Source: Pseudopyrenochaeta lycopersici
Lineage: Eukaryota > Ascomycota > Dothideomycetes > Pleosporales > Pseudopyrenochaetaceae
Reading direction: 5' to 3'
Length of the DNA: 64,000 bases
Assembly (NCBI GenBank): GCA_003313425.1
Contig: NHZP01000024.1
Span: 1 to 64,000, forward strand
The notes beneath the pieces are model-generated. The model did no database searches, was not told the origin of the DNA, and saw only the letters and a program-made list of their open reading frames with translations. Within the stretch, counting starts at the first letter, position 1, and the number at the start of each line of letters is the position of its first letter. Below, piece after piece: positions 49,367 to 61,239 of this stretch. A program made the translations under genes and the position numbers.

Positions 49367-50351
49367 TCACATCTCGATATCAACTCCAGGCTCTACAAAG
49401 CCTTGAGTGCGCCTCTGCTGCTCCGTTCCGTCAATGTCCCAATCATCAGTAATGATCCCTATAGGTGGACCTCCAAGGACGTCGCCCAACTCGCCAATTG
49501 TCTTCTCATACACGCTCCCAACGTTACGTTCTTCCCAGTCATGATCTTCTTCATCTGATCTGTTGTCCTCAAAGCCTTCGAAAGTCACTGTGGCCTGGAG
49601 TTCGCTTGCGTCTCTTTCTGCGTCTCCTTCTACCTTGAGGTCGGTAGCCATGGGCTCACCAACGTCACCCTCGTCACCAACGACACTCTCTCCACTCATG
49701 ACACGTACTACTGTGAGCCGTGTGCGGTCGACTATGCCCTTTAGCCTCACTTTTTCTGTCGTGGAAATAGTGCGGCCATTTTCGAAACCTGGTAGTGGAC
49801 TGCCGCTGCTCGAGTCGCTACCTGTCAGTAGCGAGGAGAAGGCGTAGTCGAGCTTCGAGAGAAGACGGAAAGTGGCCTGAGTGGAGCGAGTGGATGTTCC
49901 AAAAAGTGGAAGGAATTCGGCCGAGAGGACGGCAAGATTCAGGAGGTATGGAACTTGAAGGTTTGCTGTGCGGTCAACGCTCTTAGCTCACAGGCCTGAT
50001 TGGAGAGCGGGTAAAGAGACGCGACATACGTGATCCGGACACCCACACAACATCGATCAGCCCGTCAAGGTCTGTCGCAACCTGCCAAAACGCGCTATAT
50101 CCTTCATCTTTACCTGCTGTGTGCTTGCCATGCTGGTTTATAACACGATTGTCGACGCGCTTCTGTACTTTGTTCACGCTATGGTCCAAATACCTGATCA
50201 ATTCGCTTTCCTTCGGCCCGCCAGGCTTCAGCGGGTATCTTCGCGGTTGCGGCAGGGGCGATGGGTGCTGAGAAGGCGCTGCGGAAGATGCTGGCGGTGT
50301 CGGCAGGTTCTCAGCAAATGCCGCATCGTTGGGGCTGGTAGCGAAAGCCAT
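49367..50351 (-). CDS. Conserved-looking hypothetical protein, two exons
   Basis: Exons 50030-50351 and 49367-49965 with a 64 nt intron (GTATGT...CACAG) give 306 residues from the ATG at 50351. Across the join it reads DVVWVSGSPNLQVPYLLNLA, which looks like a strongly conserved core. Before it is a Pro/Ser-rich stretch and the helix ESELIRYLDHSVNKVQKR; after it are KLDYAFSSLL and EKVRLKGIVDRTRLTVV, then a very acidic tail (DRSDEEDHDWEE style). I cannot name the family. The frame stays open upstream of 50351 for about 60 codons without an ATG (TALFPPTFGDEQDVFDQI), so another 5' exon is possible and the start is uncertain. It is divergent from the arrestin gene 2.35 kb to the right. Confidence 0.75.
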
Positions 50352-52706
50352 GGAGGCAGCAGCGCACCAAGACTTGTCAAAAGTTCCTTCGGAACGTGCT
50401 GATTGTATCTGATCAAACACATCCTGTTCGTCCCCAAAGGTGGGAGGAAACAGCGCAGTTCGATGAGTAAGCAGCGGGGTACAATTGTCTTTTCTACGCC
50501 GAGAGGTGAGCGCAATGTCTGTTTATCGTCTGAGCCAGGTGACGAATGATTAGGATGACGTTTGGAGAAGCCACAAACCCATCGTTTTGTCGCGTCGCGC
50601 CACAGTTCCCCCCGTTAGTCAAGGGTCACTCACAATGGCCGCGAGCGATAGCTATTCCATGTAATACAGCGCTCCAGAATACAACGTTCAATACCCTATT
50701 CCCTGAATTCCAGGGTCACGCTGTACCCCCTCCGTTCTCAATTTTTCTCAGGACTACAATGCTGTGAATCAGCACGAAATCACTGATTGCGTAGCGTAGA
50801 AAGCTCCAAAACATTCAATTCAACGACCTCAAGGGGAAAAGCGTAGACAAACATAGGAGTATGGGGGTGCGCATACGAAGAAAGCCGATACCATGCTCCC
50901 TGAAAGACTCAATCAGGATACGTCCTGCAGTCGAGGTCGAGCCAACTCAGATTGGTTGCGGAATATGGAAGGATTAGCTTTGAGTCGACCGCTCTTTACC
51001 AGCTATGGCTGCTACAATGGCGGACTTCACGACAGTGATGATCATTCTCATACCAACCAATGCCAAGTATTTCGAAACTCGAGCGAACCTTAACGTCCTC
51101 CGTGGGCAGGGACATAAGATCTTGTCAAGATGTGATGACAGACAATGCTGCTCCTCCTTATCAACGTCTGCGCAACCATGTTTCTCCGCATGAGCAATAA
51201 CTATTAACATTCTTTAGGGACTGTGATGGGTCGGAAAAGAGTATGCCTAAAGGAGCCAAGGTTGGCCTTCAACGATGCCGGAATAGTGCCAATGATGTCG
51301 AGTCTTGATAGATCGATGCATACGGTCTAGAATGTGCGACTCAGATGCTCGCGGAAGTCAGCAAAAGTGACCAACATAACCGGTGGATTGAGGAGAGACC
51401 AGTATTCATACGCTGGGAAAAGTTTCCCGCTTGCAATACGGCATTCGCAATGATTCGCAATTCGTCTTCCTTGTATCGGTGCTCGTGGGAGCTTCGGAAT
51501 TGCTGCGACGTTGTCATTCCGTTGTACCACAAGCATCGGCATTAAGCTCTTCCAGATTTGGACAAAGCCAGCCCGCAAGCGACATCGGTGCACTCGTTGG
51601 TGGGCGTTGTGACTGGTCACATCGAAGATCCTGCTGAATAATGTGTCCAGGCGCCCTTTTTCACCTCACTTTGCACGCCCTACAGAGCTTGGTACGGCTG
51701 CTTGTCATTTAAACATGCTTGCAATACGCCGTGCGCCTGTGCATCGAATTGCATGTATATCCGAGCAAATCTTCTGTATACGTGGCTTGCATTCTCGCAC
51801 GCGGAAGACAGGAGTTATTCATGGCGATTCGCCCTTTCAGAAGCGGCCTTTGGTTTCAGTAATATTCTGCAAACAAGGCAGCATCAGTTGCCTCCGATCA
51901 GGAAGACGAAGGACTCCGATTTTCAATAGAGCGTACCACTTCAAGTCATAGGTACAAAAATTTTCAAACAAGCCAATGATACGATGTAACCGCTTGTCGT
52001 GTATAACTAGGTTTAGGAATTGCAACCGTGCTCCGCTTATTAATGGTTGCGTTTCTCGACAATGTAGAGAGAGGATTTGCAGGCTTGAGGCTGCTATGCA
52101 TCAGGGCGCCTCTAAGGGGGCCTCTATGTCGACTTTGTGCTGCTGGGTGACTACGCGCATGTGGCCAAATAGTTTCGAGCATAGGAAAGGCGACTTGCGG
52201 CAAAGGTTTTTAGCCGGAATTGGGGGGTTCTCTCATGGGCTCTTTTCAAGATCGTTGTTTGGTGCTGGATTCCTTTTGGAGCTAGTGTGCTACGCAATTG
52301 GGCGTGAAGGGCGTAATGACTGCGCTCGACTTCCCCCGCGCGTGTCAGAAGTCTAACCGTCGGCCAAGCAAGCCATCTCTTCGCACATCATCCACATGCG
52401 CCTGGCAGCCCTCCATCACCCTTCCGCGGGCTGCAGATGACTCAGGCAAAGCATGTCCGCCGGTTGACATGTATAAGATCGCCGTTGGCCCAGGCGTTCG
52501 CAGTCTTGGACTGTAGCTCTCACATCCCACTGGCATTATCAATCTAGACTGATCATTCCCCCTTCTGGTGTTGCTCGTAGCTTTCAATTTCCCCGCATCC
52601 CAATTCTTAGTCGAAAGTCGCACTCCCCGCCGTCGTTTGCAACAGGCTTGTTTATATTCCAGGCTCGCCAGCCTGCCAGCCGTCGGGCGCACGCGATACC
52701 TTCGAC
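50352..52706. other. Long divergent intergenic region
   Basis: 2.35 kb between a minus-strand and a plus-strand gene. The first 180 bp may hold more coding sequence of the left gene. Several short frames overlap on both strands with no family resemblance. No RNA gene or repeat recognised. Confidence 0.45.
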
Positions 52707-54378
52707 ATGCCAACATCCTCGGGCGCATCGGTGCTCTCGCACACCAATACCGTGCACTCAATTGGCAACCAGATTGGCTACAAGGTTCGCAACATCGCCC
52801 ACTATGGCCAGCCCACCATTGACATCGCCCTCGACGAAGCCCCTGGCCCACGCCGAGTGATCCCATCTTATTCCACCATGGACAGTATCGAAGGAATTGT
52901 TGCAGTTACTGCAGCACACGACACACGCTTTGAAGATATAGATATCACCTTCGTAGGTGTGTGCTACCACTTGCTATTCTATGCACCCGCTTAGCTCAAA
53001 GATAAACGCTAATATGCTTCTAGGCACAAGCCAGGTCTTTGTGGACCGATTGACCACTGCTCCTACCATGACTGGGCGGACTGAAGCTACACATCGATTT
53101 TTACTACTCAGACAACCGATTGACGAGTCGGACTTCCCATCGCCGAGGATACTAGCCGCTGGAAAGACATATAAATTCCCGTTTACCTTCACCATCCCAG
53201 CGCAACTCCTGCCAAAGGCATGTCCACACAATGTCACCTCGGATCACGTTCGGGACACCCACCTGCAGCTCCCGCCAAGCCTTGGAGACCCTGATCTTGC
53301 TGGATTTGGTAGCACACTGCTGGATGATCTGGCACCAGAGATGTCCAAGATCACATATGCGATCAAAGTTAGGATTGCTCATAATCGAGGCACTGAAGGA
53401 ATTTCAATCCTTGCGCAAAAGTCGAAGAAAGTACGCGTGAAGCCTGCTTTTGAGGAACAAGCACCGTTGAATATCGACAACAATGACGAGTATCGATCGC
53501 GCCAAGAAAAGACCATTAAGAAGGGGTTATTCAAGGGCAGATTGGGAACGCTGACGGCTAAGACGGTACAACCAAAGCCTCTTGTAATTCCAGGTGCGCG
53601 CTCGACTGGCAACAAGCCGATCACCACAATGGCTAAGCTTGTGTTACGCTTCGACCCGGCAGAAGAGAGCAACGCACCCCCAACGATGGGATCATTGGGA
53701 ACTAAAATAAAAGTGTCGACTTACTACGCCTCGGCTCCCAGGCAAAGCTTCCCATCACGATCTTCTCTAGGTTTTGACTTATCGCAAGGTGTATACTCTC
53801 AGACTGTCTCCCTTTCAAACCTCTGCATTGCTTCCGCACCATGGGAGAAACACAGTGCTAGTTCCAATATCGCCATAGAGAGCCTCATCCGTCGTGATTC
53901 TGGCATTTCCGATTGCTCTACAGCGAGTGACTCTGAAAAGGGCTTCACAGCCGGCATTCTACCCGCATCCAAGGACTACAAACAAGGCATATTTTATTCC
54001 GCGCAAATTCTTGTGCCAGTCACTCTACCGATGAACAAGAGCTTCATACCCACCTTCCATTCTTGCCTCATCTCCCGAACTTACACCCTCTCGCTCCAGT
54101 TTGCACCACATAGTGGGTCAAATATGCACTTGAAGGTCCCGGTGCAGCTCTGTGCCGAGGGTAGTGATACTGGTATTGAGAACGCTCGAGCACGGAGTGT
54201 CGAAGAGACGGTACTCAGAGAAACGGCTGATATATTTGCATCTCGAAGTGTTGCGCCCCCTACTTTCGAGAGCCATCGAAACGGAAGCGTTGCTGCTAGA
54301 GACGAGCTACCACCAGACTATGCAACTTTTGCGCCTCCGGCGGCCAGATACAGTTCTCGATTTTCGCTCGTCGCGTGA
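52707..54378 (+). CDS. Arrestin-like trafficking adaptor with PY motif
   Basis: Two exons (52707-52956 and 53024-54378) encode 534 residues; the 67 nt intron has GTGTGT...GCTAAT...CTAG. The join gives ITFVGTSQVFVDRL, the beta-strand pattern of an arrestin N-terminal domain, followed by GRTEATHRFLLLRQPI and FPFTFTIPAQLLPKACPH, as in fungal arrestin-related proteins. A C-terminal arrestin half follows (FIPTFHSCLISRTYTLSLQF). Near the C-terminus PPDY (513-516) is a PY motif that would bind the WW domains of a Nedd4/Rsp5 ubiquitin ligase. Such adaptors direct ubiquitination and endocytosis of plasma-membrane transporters. The target is unknown. Start chosen at the first ATG in frame with the conserved strand. 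Confidence 0.88.
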
Positions 54379-55492
54379 GAGTAAAAGGGCGAACAGATTT
54401 CAACAGTGCGAGTGACACAATGATTGGACACCTATACCCGTTCAACACGTCCTAGGATATTCGGGATTTGGTTCTGAGATGTCTGAGCATTCAGAGCTTT
54501 CCCAAATCATTTTCTCATGTACATAGTCTTGCGTCTTGCTCCTGTCGGATCAAATTATCAGATCGGACACCAGATACCCGTTTGCAGTAATAGGTCGCCT
54601 TGAATTTAGTACATAAGTTATCGCTATCAATCATCTTTGCCTGTAGGTTTCGTCAGGCGTATAGTGTAAGCAAGCGTGTGCTGAAGAATGCTGTCTCTAC
54701 TGTGGTATGAGTGAAATCATCCAATACGTTTTGGGTCTATCAAGATATTTCATCGTGAACTATCATTTGAGTAGGCGGAGCCGAGAAGTCGGTTGCTAAA
54801 CAATAGCGCTCCTCGCCCCTGCTAGAGTTCTTACTGTTTTGAATTGCTTATAATAGAGAGAAGGAACGACGATTTCAACCATAGCTCGTCACATGCACTT
54901 CAACCAGCTGCCAACCATTGGTCATGTCATGCAATATGCCACAAAGCGCGGAAAGTCTGCCCCCGCCGTGATCGCCGTCCGCCATGCTAGCGCTCGACCC
55001 CGCGTCACAAGAACACACACCCTGGCCACGACCAGGCTAAACTTTGACAGCTCTGTCCTTGGCCTGCAATGGGAGCACTCTAAGAGGTTGCACAATTCAG
55101 GCAGACTGGGCCAAGCTGTGCTGGCTGTATTGAACTGCAGCTGCCAGCCTTGGACTCGTACTTTTAGTATCAGATGAGGAGCCACGGCCATCTCAGTGCT
55201 GACTTCGCCTCCCCTCGTTTGATGCAGTTTTAACGTCAGGCGCTCGACTATGAACACAGCCTGCGCTCGTTTACTTTCGCGACGGCTTTGGCGCAGACAA
55301 GGCGAACTTGACGAGACACAGCATGCGCTTGGTCGACAAGTGCAGTACCGATTATATGCACGGAGCTGAAATCGTCTACATCGGAGCTCTGAACAGCTGT
55401 ATATACGCATCGTTGCGAAGCACCAGCAACTCCACTACCTCCCAACAGATTCAATAATAGAGAAGCGGCGGCCACGTTTGTTTTGTGCCATC
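54379..55492. other. Intergenic, no supported gene
   Basis: 1.1 kb: 3' flank of the arrestin gene and promoter of the RING gene. Open frames on both strands (for example minus 54922-55410) are unlike any family and are rich in Arg and Ser. Confidence 0.5.
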
Positions 55493-56114
55493 ATGTCGGG
55501 TCAAACGGAAGGGGAAGCTTCGACAGGTCCGAGAAGTAGCACGATTGTCATTGCTATTATCGTCCCTTCGGTGCTCATTCTCGTCTTCCTCACACTAATT
55601 GTAATGTCAGTCTCCATGCTTTCAAACGCGTAGCTGCTTGCACGTCTGAGCTAATGAGCAGTAATCGTCGTAGAGGCTTCCTTCTGCCGAGAGTGGTTCG
55701 CGACGGCGATGCGCTCATGAGAGAGGAGAGAAGTAAGATGCGGCGAGACGAGCTTGAGAGCAGCATCAAATCACAACATTTCTATGATTGGCTCGCAACG
55801 CAGAAGGAGATAAACCCGGGGTCGCTTCATACAACGGATCCTGTGTGGTGAGTGGTGTTGAGCTGTGCATGGCAAGCCAAGTCCCAGCTGATGACATGGG
55901 CAGCGCCATTTGTCTCGAAGACTTCGCCGACGATGCCCAAATTCGGGGTCTTCGCTGTTCACACGCGTTCCACGCTCACTGCCTGGACGAATGGTTCGCG
56001 CGGTACAATGAGTATTGTCCGCTCTGCCACGGACCGATCATTCCTGGGTCGAGATCGTCACGGAGACGAGGGCGTGAACGCTCGGACCCGATCCCAGTGA
56101 TGCTCATGGTGTGA
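55493..56114 (+). CDS. Small membrane RING-H2 E3 ubiquitin ligase
   Basis: Three exons (55493-55605, 55662-55847, 55904-56114) encode 169 residues; both introns are 56 nt (donors GTCAGT and GTGAGT). Residues 17-38 form one membrane helix (VIAIIVPSVLILVFLTLIVI). A basic helical linker follows. The RING is C100-x2-C103, C118-x-H120-x2-H123-x2-C126, C138-x2-C141, the H2 type that binds two Zn and recruits an E2. The second splice falls inside the first Cys codon, restoring PVCAICLEDF. The C-terminus is basic (RSSRRRGRER). The architecture is that of single-pass ATL/RNF-like ligases acting at an internal membrane; the substrate is unknown. Confidence 0.92.
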
Positions 56115-57137
56115 AGTGAAGTGAAGTGGAGAAAGGCGTGCAAGGAAGGCTTCAGGATGGACACGAGTGCTGTTGTCGACGAGAACGAGCGCAGCCAACC
56201 ACATGGTGGTGGCTATTGACGCAAGTTGCAGTGGACACGAAAGCGGTTCCATCTATGGAAGCCTCCAAGTGCCAGTTACACTCCATGGAGGCGATATCAA
56301 GGCAGCGTCTTGCATGCCTCAGTCGAGTGAAGGAGGGTTGTGGCGTGGAGATTGCAAAGAAAAGGTGGCTAAGCAGGCGACACATGGTCTTCTACACAAT
56401 GCCATAGCTACCCTCAATTCCAGCGCACAGCCAGAGCACTCACACTTTGTTCGCAGCACATGGGGTGTGCGCAAATTGACGCGCCACTCGCCGGATGCAA
56501 TTGTGGGTGCAGAGCCGCGAGGCGCCTCCACCGCCCGGCTGCGCCTTCCCTGCAACCGAAGAAATGTCACGCCACCCTCTGGTGGTCTGATGTCCCTCTG
56601 GGCCCGCCCGCCACGGTGAGCTGGATGAACAGTCTGCGCTTCACTGCGGCACCGAGAACCCCGTCCGAGCGACGACAAACACCTCTCCCCACGCCTTTCT
56701 CTCCACGGGCACCGGCATCAGCACCAGCTCCTGCACCGGCTCCTGCACCCGCACTTGCTCCTGCACCACTTGCGCGACCACATCTGGTCCACACGCAGGT
56801 CTCCGCCTGCAACTCTGTGCCTTACTCATCCCCTCTCAAACTGCCTTTCGTCCCCGGGCTCGAGACAGAAAACCCTTTCTCACACGCTTGGCTCTGCCCT
56901 CACTCCTCCAATTCCCCCCCACCCGGACGTGAACTCAGGCACATCTTTTGAAACCCAGCCAAAAGTGGACAAAGTACCGCGCTTATATCCTCGACCCCAG
57001 CTTGTTCCGCCTCCTGCTTTGGGCACCTAGTCCCACGTTGGGCCTTGGCCAGCGCACGTTGCCTACCCTCGTGCCGTTGTATCTCCTGATCAACGCCTGA
57101 GCTCTTTCGTGCAACTCCCCACCTGCTGACTGGCACC
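56115..57137. promoter_or_regulatory. Promoter and leader region of the bHLH gene
   Basis: 1.0 kb upstream of the bHLH start. The last 600 bp are pyrimidine-rich on the plus strand and include a GCACC-based minisatellite (56704-56770), as is common in long fungal transcription-factor leaders. No upstream ORF with clear conservation was seen. A minus-strand Ala/Gly-rich frame here is a low-complexity shadow of that repeat. Confidence 0.45.
56704..56770. repeat. CTGCACCxG/GCACC minisatellite
   Basis: About ten imperfect copies of a 6-bp unit related to CCTGCA/GCACCG. It lies roughly 400 bp upstream of the bHLH start codon. Confidence 0.7.
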
Positions 57138-58496
57138 ATGGCTCTCAATTGGGATGCATTCCTCAACACTGAGAGTCTCAACTTGCCGAACGACCAATGG
57201 TCTGATCTCCCACTCCCACTTCCTCCACCACCACCACCAACAAGCGACCATCACGCCTCTCAGATGCCCAAGTCAATATCAACTGACACTTCAGGGTCTA
57301 CGCCGGAAGACGTCACCAACTTTGACTCTCTCCTCAACGGATCATCAGCCGATCCCTACTTTGACGACTCAGTGTTCACGTCCAACGACTACTTCCTGAG
57401 CGATCTGGAGGTCCTTCAACCCTTTGCCAACAACGTCGCTGGTGGCGACTCCACCACAGAATCCTCCCCTGAGCCCACCACCGGCACAGCTAGCCATTCT
57501 GCTTCACAAACCCCCGCATCGTTGTTGAACACACTCGACCACTCACCACAGATGTCACCTGCTCAGAGGCTGGCAATCCAACGTGCAAACACTTTTCCGA
57601 ACCCTGCCTATGAGTCCATGTTCCCGAATAGCTTGGAGCCCGGCTTTGTCGAAGATCTCACTTTCCCACACGGACTGAAGGGAGCATCCACTTCGTCCAA
57701 GCAGGGCCTAGACAAAACCCTGTCGTCGGTTGCCACAACAGTCAAGCGAAACAAAAACAAGCCTGATATTCTCTCTGCCTGTTGGACTTCTCCATTATGC
57801 CCCAATCACGACCAAGACGGCCCTCCCCCCAATCCATCAACCTGCGGCGGAGGATGTGCGCCTTTCCTGTTCGCTAACGAAGACACCCTCCCCATTCCAA
57901 CCATCAGCAATCTCCTAGCTGAGCCCCAGGAAGTCACCGCCGAAGACGGAATAGTAGAAATCCAACCACGACCCAAAAAAAGATCCGAAAGCGATGCCTC
58001 GTCCAATGGATTCTCAGGTCGCCACTTCCCGAGCGAGAACACCAGCACTACCACGCCTATCGAAAACAGACAACGGATGAAGAGTGAGGCATCCGAGGAC
58101 TCCCCCGTCAAAGAATCGCCTCAAGCCAATGAAGACCAGAAGCAGCCAAAGTCTCGCCGACGACTCCCACACAACCAAGTTGAGCGCAAGTACCGCGAAT
58201 CGCTAAATACACAATTAGACTCTCTTCGACGTGTTGTTCCGTCTCTTCAGCAAAACCAGCGAGCATGCGATGGTGCTGATATCGAAGATTTACCAGCGCC
58301 TTCCAAGCCTAGCAAGGCTGTCATTCTGGCTTCCGCCACAGCTTACATAAAGCAAATGGAAAAGGACAAGAAGAGCTTGACTGATGAAAACCAAATGCTT
58401 CGGACGAGGGTGAAGGCGCTCCAAGCACTGGTAAAATGCGACGACTGTAGCTTGATGCAATATGTCATGGACTTGAAACTCAAGCAAGCCGCCTAA
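57138..58496 (+). CDS. SREBP-type bHLH-leucine zipper transcription factor without membrane segments
   Basis: A single exon of 452 residues. The N-terminal 150 residues are acidic, Ser/Thr/Pro-rich and contain a polyproline tract (LPLPPPPPP), as in an activation domain. A Cys-rich patch (CWTSPLCPNH...CGGGC) lies in the middle. The basic helix-loop-helix begins near residue 338 with HNQVERKYRESLN. The Tyr after ERK, where most bHLH proteins have Arg, marks the SREBP class, which binds sterol-regulatory elements as well as E-boxes. The loop is long and ends in PSKAVILASATAYI, followed by a short Leu zipper. Membrane-bound SREBP homologues have transmembrane segments after the zipper; here the protein ends about 40 residues later, so it should be free to enter the nucleus. 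It could be related to yeast Hms1 or Aspergillus SrbB-like factors. Targets are unknown. Confidence 0.92.
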   Translation: MALNWDAFLNTESLNLPNDQWSDLPLPLPPPPPPTSDHHASQMPKSISTDTSGSTPEDVTNFDSLLNGSSADPYFDDSVFTSNDYFLSDLEVLQPFANNVAGGDSTTESSPEPTTGTASHSASQTPASLLNTLDHSPQMSPAQRLAIQRANTFPNPAYESMFPNSLEPGFVEDLTFPHGLKGASTSSKQGLDKTLSSVATTVKRNKNKPDILSACWTSPLCPNHDQDGPPPNPSTCGGGCAPFLFANEDTLPIPTISNLLAEPQEVTAEDGIVEIQPRPKKRSESDASSNGFSGRHFPSENTSTTTPIENRQRMKSEASEDSPVKESPQANEDQKQPKSRRRLPHNQVERKYRESLNTQLDSLRRVVPSLQQNQRACDGADIEDLPAPSKPSKAVILASATAYIKQMEKDKKSLTDENQMLRTRVKALQALVKCDDCSLMQYVMDLKLKQAA

Positions 58497-60076
58497 TTCA
58501 ATCATTGAATTTCATTTCTTTCCGAGCCTTAGACAAGATGCCGGCATCTGCGCCTTCGATACCACTCAACCTCACGTTACGCTTGACTTTCAACTTTACT
58601 CGGTCCGCATGAGCATTGATACGGCGTACATACGTCTGTGTTAACACCGGTTGGCTTGTCTGGACAGCCATAATTTTCCCGGTTGATGATTTGACGGGAC
58701 GCGAATAGCACTCTCAGGGCTGTCCTTCCCTTTAAAACTTTATTTTACTTAGGCGTGCGACAGGTCGGATTCGACATGATTTGGTGGCGGTTCTTAGCTG
58801 TCGTGTATTGATAGGAGTTACCGGGAAGTGGAATACATGCAACATAAGCTGGGGCAACAGCTATTATCGCGTTATGGCGTTATATGGAAGGTCTTGTGCC
58901 TATATGCAACCTTCTTTCTCCGGGGGTTTCTACCATAGCAGAATTAATGACTTTGAAAACGGTAGTCTTGTGAAATATGTTGATGAATAGCGAGGCAGAA
59001 ACTTTTTCTGGATACTGGCTTCCAGACAAAGAAATGAGTCCGCAACATGGTTCCCAAAACAGAGCTCTGGGTTGAATTGGATACAAATTGGACTCGCCAA
59101 CGATCTTGACGTCAGACGTAAACTTTGTCTAATTGTCTTCGCTGTCTGTTGCCTACTGTCACATAAGCGTTACAGATCTTAGGCTAACACTTATATTGCC
59201 TGCATGATGCGGGTGATAATTCATTACTGTAATTGCCACCATAAACTTCGAATATCTCACACTGAGTTGCTTCTTCAGCCACAGTCGCTTAAATGGGTTC
59301 GATAAACATAATTATGGTGATTGAAATTTGTCGGCGAAGTTCTGCGGTACAAGGGGCCTTGGCAGACTATGTGAAGTGAAAGATTTTGCGTTATGTGTAC
59401 AATATTGCGTCTGTTTTTTTTTAAATGAGTACTGTGAGTTGAAAAAACATTGTGGTAATGGCATTTTACTTCTCCTAAGACGACATGTTGGTGTGCGGAA
59501 AGGGCAGGTATGGTGAGAAGACAAAAAGTGATAGCAGCAACAACTTCAGTGGTGTCCAATATCACGTGAGACACAGCAATAGAAAGTTTATCAAATCACA
59601 ATATGTAATTTGCATAGAACACTACGCTTCAGCATACTGCAGACGTTTGAGAAATTCAAAGTTCGGATGATTCCGGGTATGTTGCCAAAACGAGCATGAC
59701 CGATTTTGTCACGCCACTTGTCTCTCCACCATCAATAGGTTACCGAAGTGTTGAACATCACCCGCTTCTATGTGTCCACCAAACATGTTCTTCCATTCCT
59801 TGGTTTTCGTTCAACCTGGTGCGCCTGGGTTCAGCTTGCAAAATCCTATCCAGTCTAAGCTGGTGACAGTCACACCACAATGCTGGCTCGGTAGATATTG
59901 CAAGTGTATGGCAATATTTGAAAGCTGCTATTAAATATAACCATACATATGGGTCTCAGTGCACCTCCTTTTCCTTAACACACACACACACACAAACACA
60001 AGGGTCTATTGTAAATACCAGGAGGAAAGCTCCTTCGGCCTTACCATCGCTGAAGAATACCACCAATTTGATACCA
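58497..60076. other. Intergenic, no supported gene
   Basis: 1.6 kb of moderately AT-rich sequence, with no RIP pattern. No ORF above chance, no RNA gene seen. A short CA run is at 59978-60000. Confidence 0.5.
59978..60000. repeat. (AC)n microsatellite
   Basis: About eight AC units followed by AAACACA. Confidence 0.85.
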
Positions 60077-60529
60077 ATGTCGCTTTTTCCAATGATCCTG
60101 GGTACGTCGTGTTTCAGTACCACACTTTCTTACCGCCGATCGCAGCGCGCACATCTCCTGCATAGAGACTTCGAGCATGACGCTGAACACCAAAATCATA
60201 TCCTAAACCGCGACCACGTTTCTGACATGGTCTCAAAATGCCTTTCGCACATATTCGCGCCTGTGGCATACCAACAATGCACTCCACGGGTGCCCTCCAA
60301 AACAGAGACGACCACCTACGTGCCGAAGACTAATTCGCCATATCGAATGATTATTGACGACGACTATGCACTGATCGACGAGGTCGATCCGCAAGACGGC
60401 GGACCATTGTGCCGAGAAGCGACTATTGCATCGTGGAAAGCGAAGAAGACGTCTTACCAGAAGGATGGAAAGCGTAGTATGCAGTGGTTGGGGTCGGTGA
60501 TCATGAGATCTGATGATCAGGACAGATGA
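60077..60529 (+). CDS. Possible small hypothetical protein
   Basis: An open frame of 150 residues from ATG 60077 (MSLFPMILGTSCF). The second half is acidic and protein-like (YRMIIDDDYALIDEVDPQDGGPLC) and ends in a basic stretch. No domain recognised. A second frame (59959-60165) overlaps the start and also looks partly protein-like (EEYHQFDTNVAFSNDPG), which suggests either a short intron here or a gene with a frameshift. Treated as a weak candidate. Confidence 0.35.
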   Translation: MSLFPMILGTSCFSTTLSYRRSQRAHLLHRDFEHDAEHQNHILNRDHVSDMVSKCLSHIFAPVAYQQCTPRVPSKTETTTYVPKTNSPYRMIIDDDYALIDEVDPQDGGPLCREATIASWKAKKTSYQKDGKRSMQWLGSVIMRSDDQDR

Positions 60530-61239
60530 AGAGGAGATCGATAGCATGGACTTCTTTTTTATGGAGAACGTATCATAGCGCTCAGAAAAACGCAGCGCAG
60601 ATATTCTGGTAGAGCGTAGTTCATATTGGGTCCAAGGTGCTTATGAAGGGAGGTCGTTGTAGAAATTTTTGAGGAAAAATATTGGCTCACGACATTGCTA
60701 ATACTCTAAGGATAGGTAATAGATGAATGTTACCATCTTTGATACAGTTTTAATCGCATGATTGCTGTATGGTCGTATGTCTTCATAGGCGTCACCAGTC
60801 TGCTTGAATGCGTCAATAGCATGCTGAATTGGAATGAACCACATTTGATGTTTGGAGAAGCCCTAACTTTGTGCCTGACATTCAAACGTGAGTGGGCTGT
60901 CCAGGGATCACAGTGAGGACTGGGAAAGCTCCGGATCAAGCATCGCTATGATATGAGATGGTTTGGATATACTGTGAGTCTTCCTTGCTTTGACAGCATC
61001 GTCAATTCAACATTTGCTTGGCGGACCGTGTATTGAGAATCTATGATGTGAAGTTGCCCACGTTCTTTTCTCGCTACCGCCAAATTCTGCCGCGTTAGCG
61101 TGACCGCCAAATGAATGTCACTCCCCAATGCTGATTGGACAGGGATACCGAATCTTTTTTTTTTTTGGCATAAAACCCGCGTTGACAAGGCACTGGAACT
61201 GAAAACGGCACCAAGAATGAGAGTTGAAAGACTTTGAAG
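60530..61239. other. Promoter region of the Acr3 gene
   Basis: 710 bp. Contains a T run (about 61147-61157). No gene seen; no arsenic-regulator site could be identified by eye. Confidence 0.45.

Noticed and set aside
56567..56812. Ala/Gly-repeat minus-strand protein
   Set aside because: It is the translation of the GCACC minisatellite upstream of the bHLH gene; no start context or conservation.
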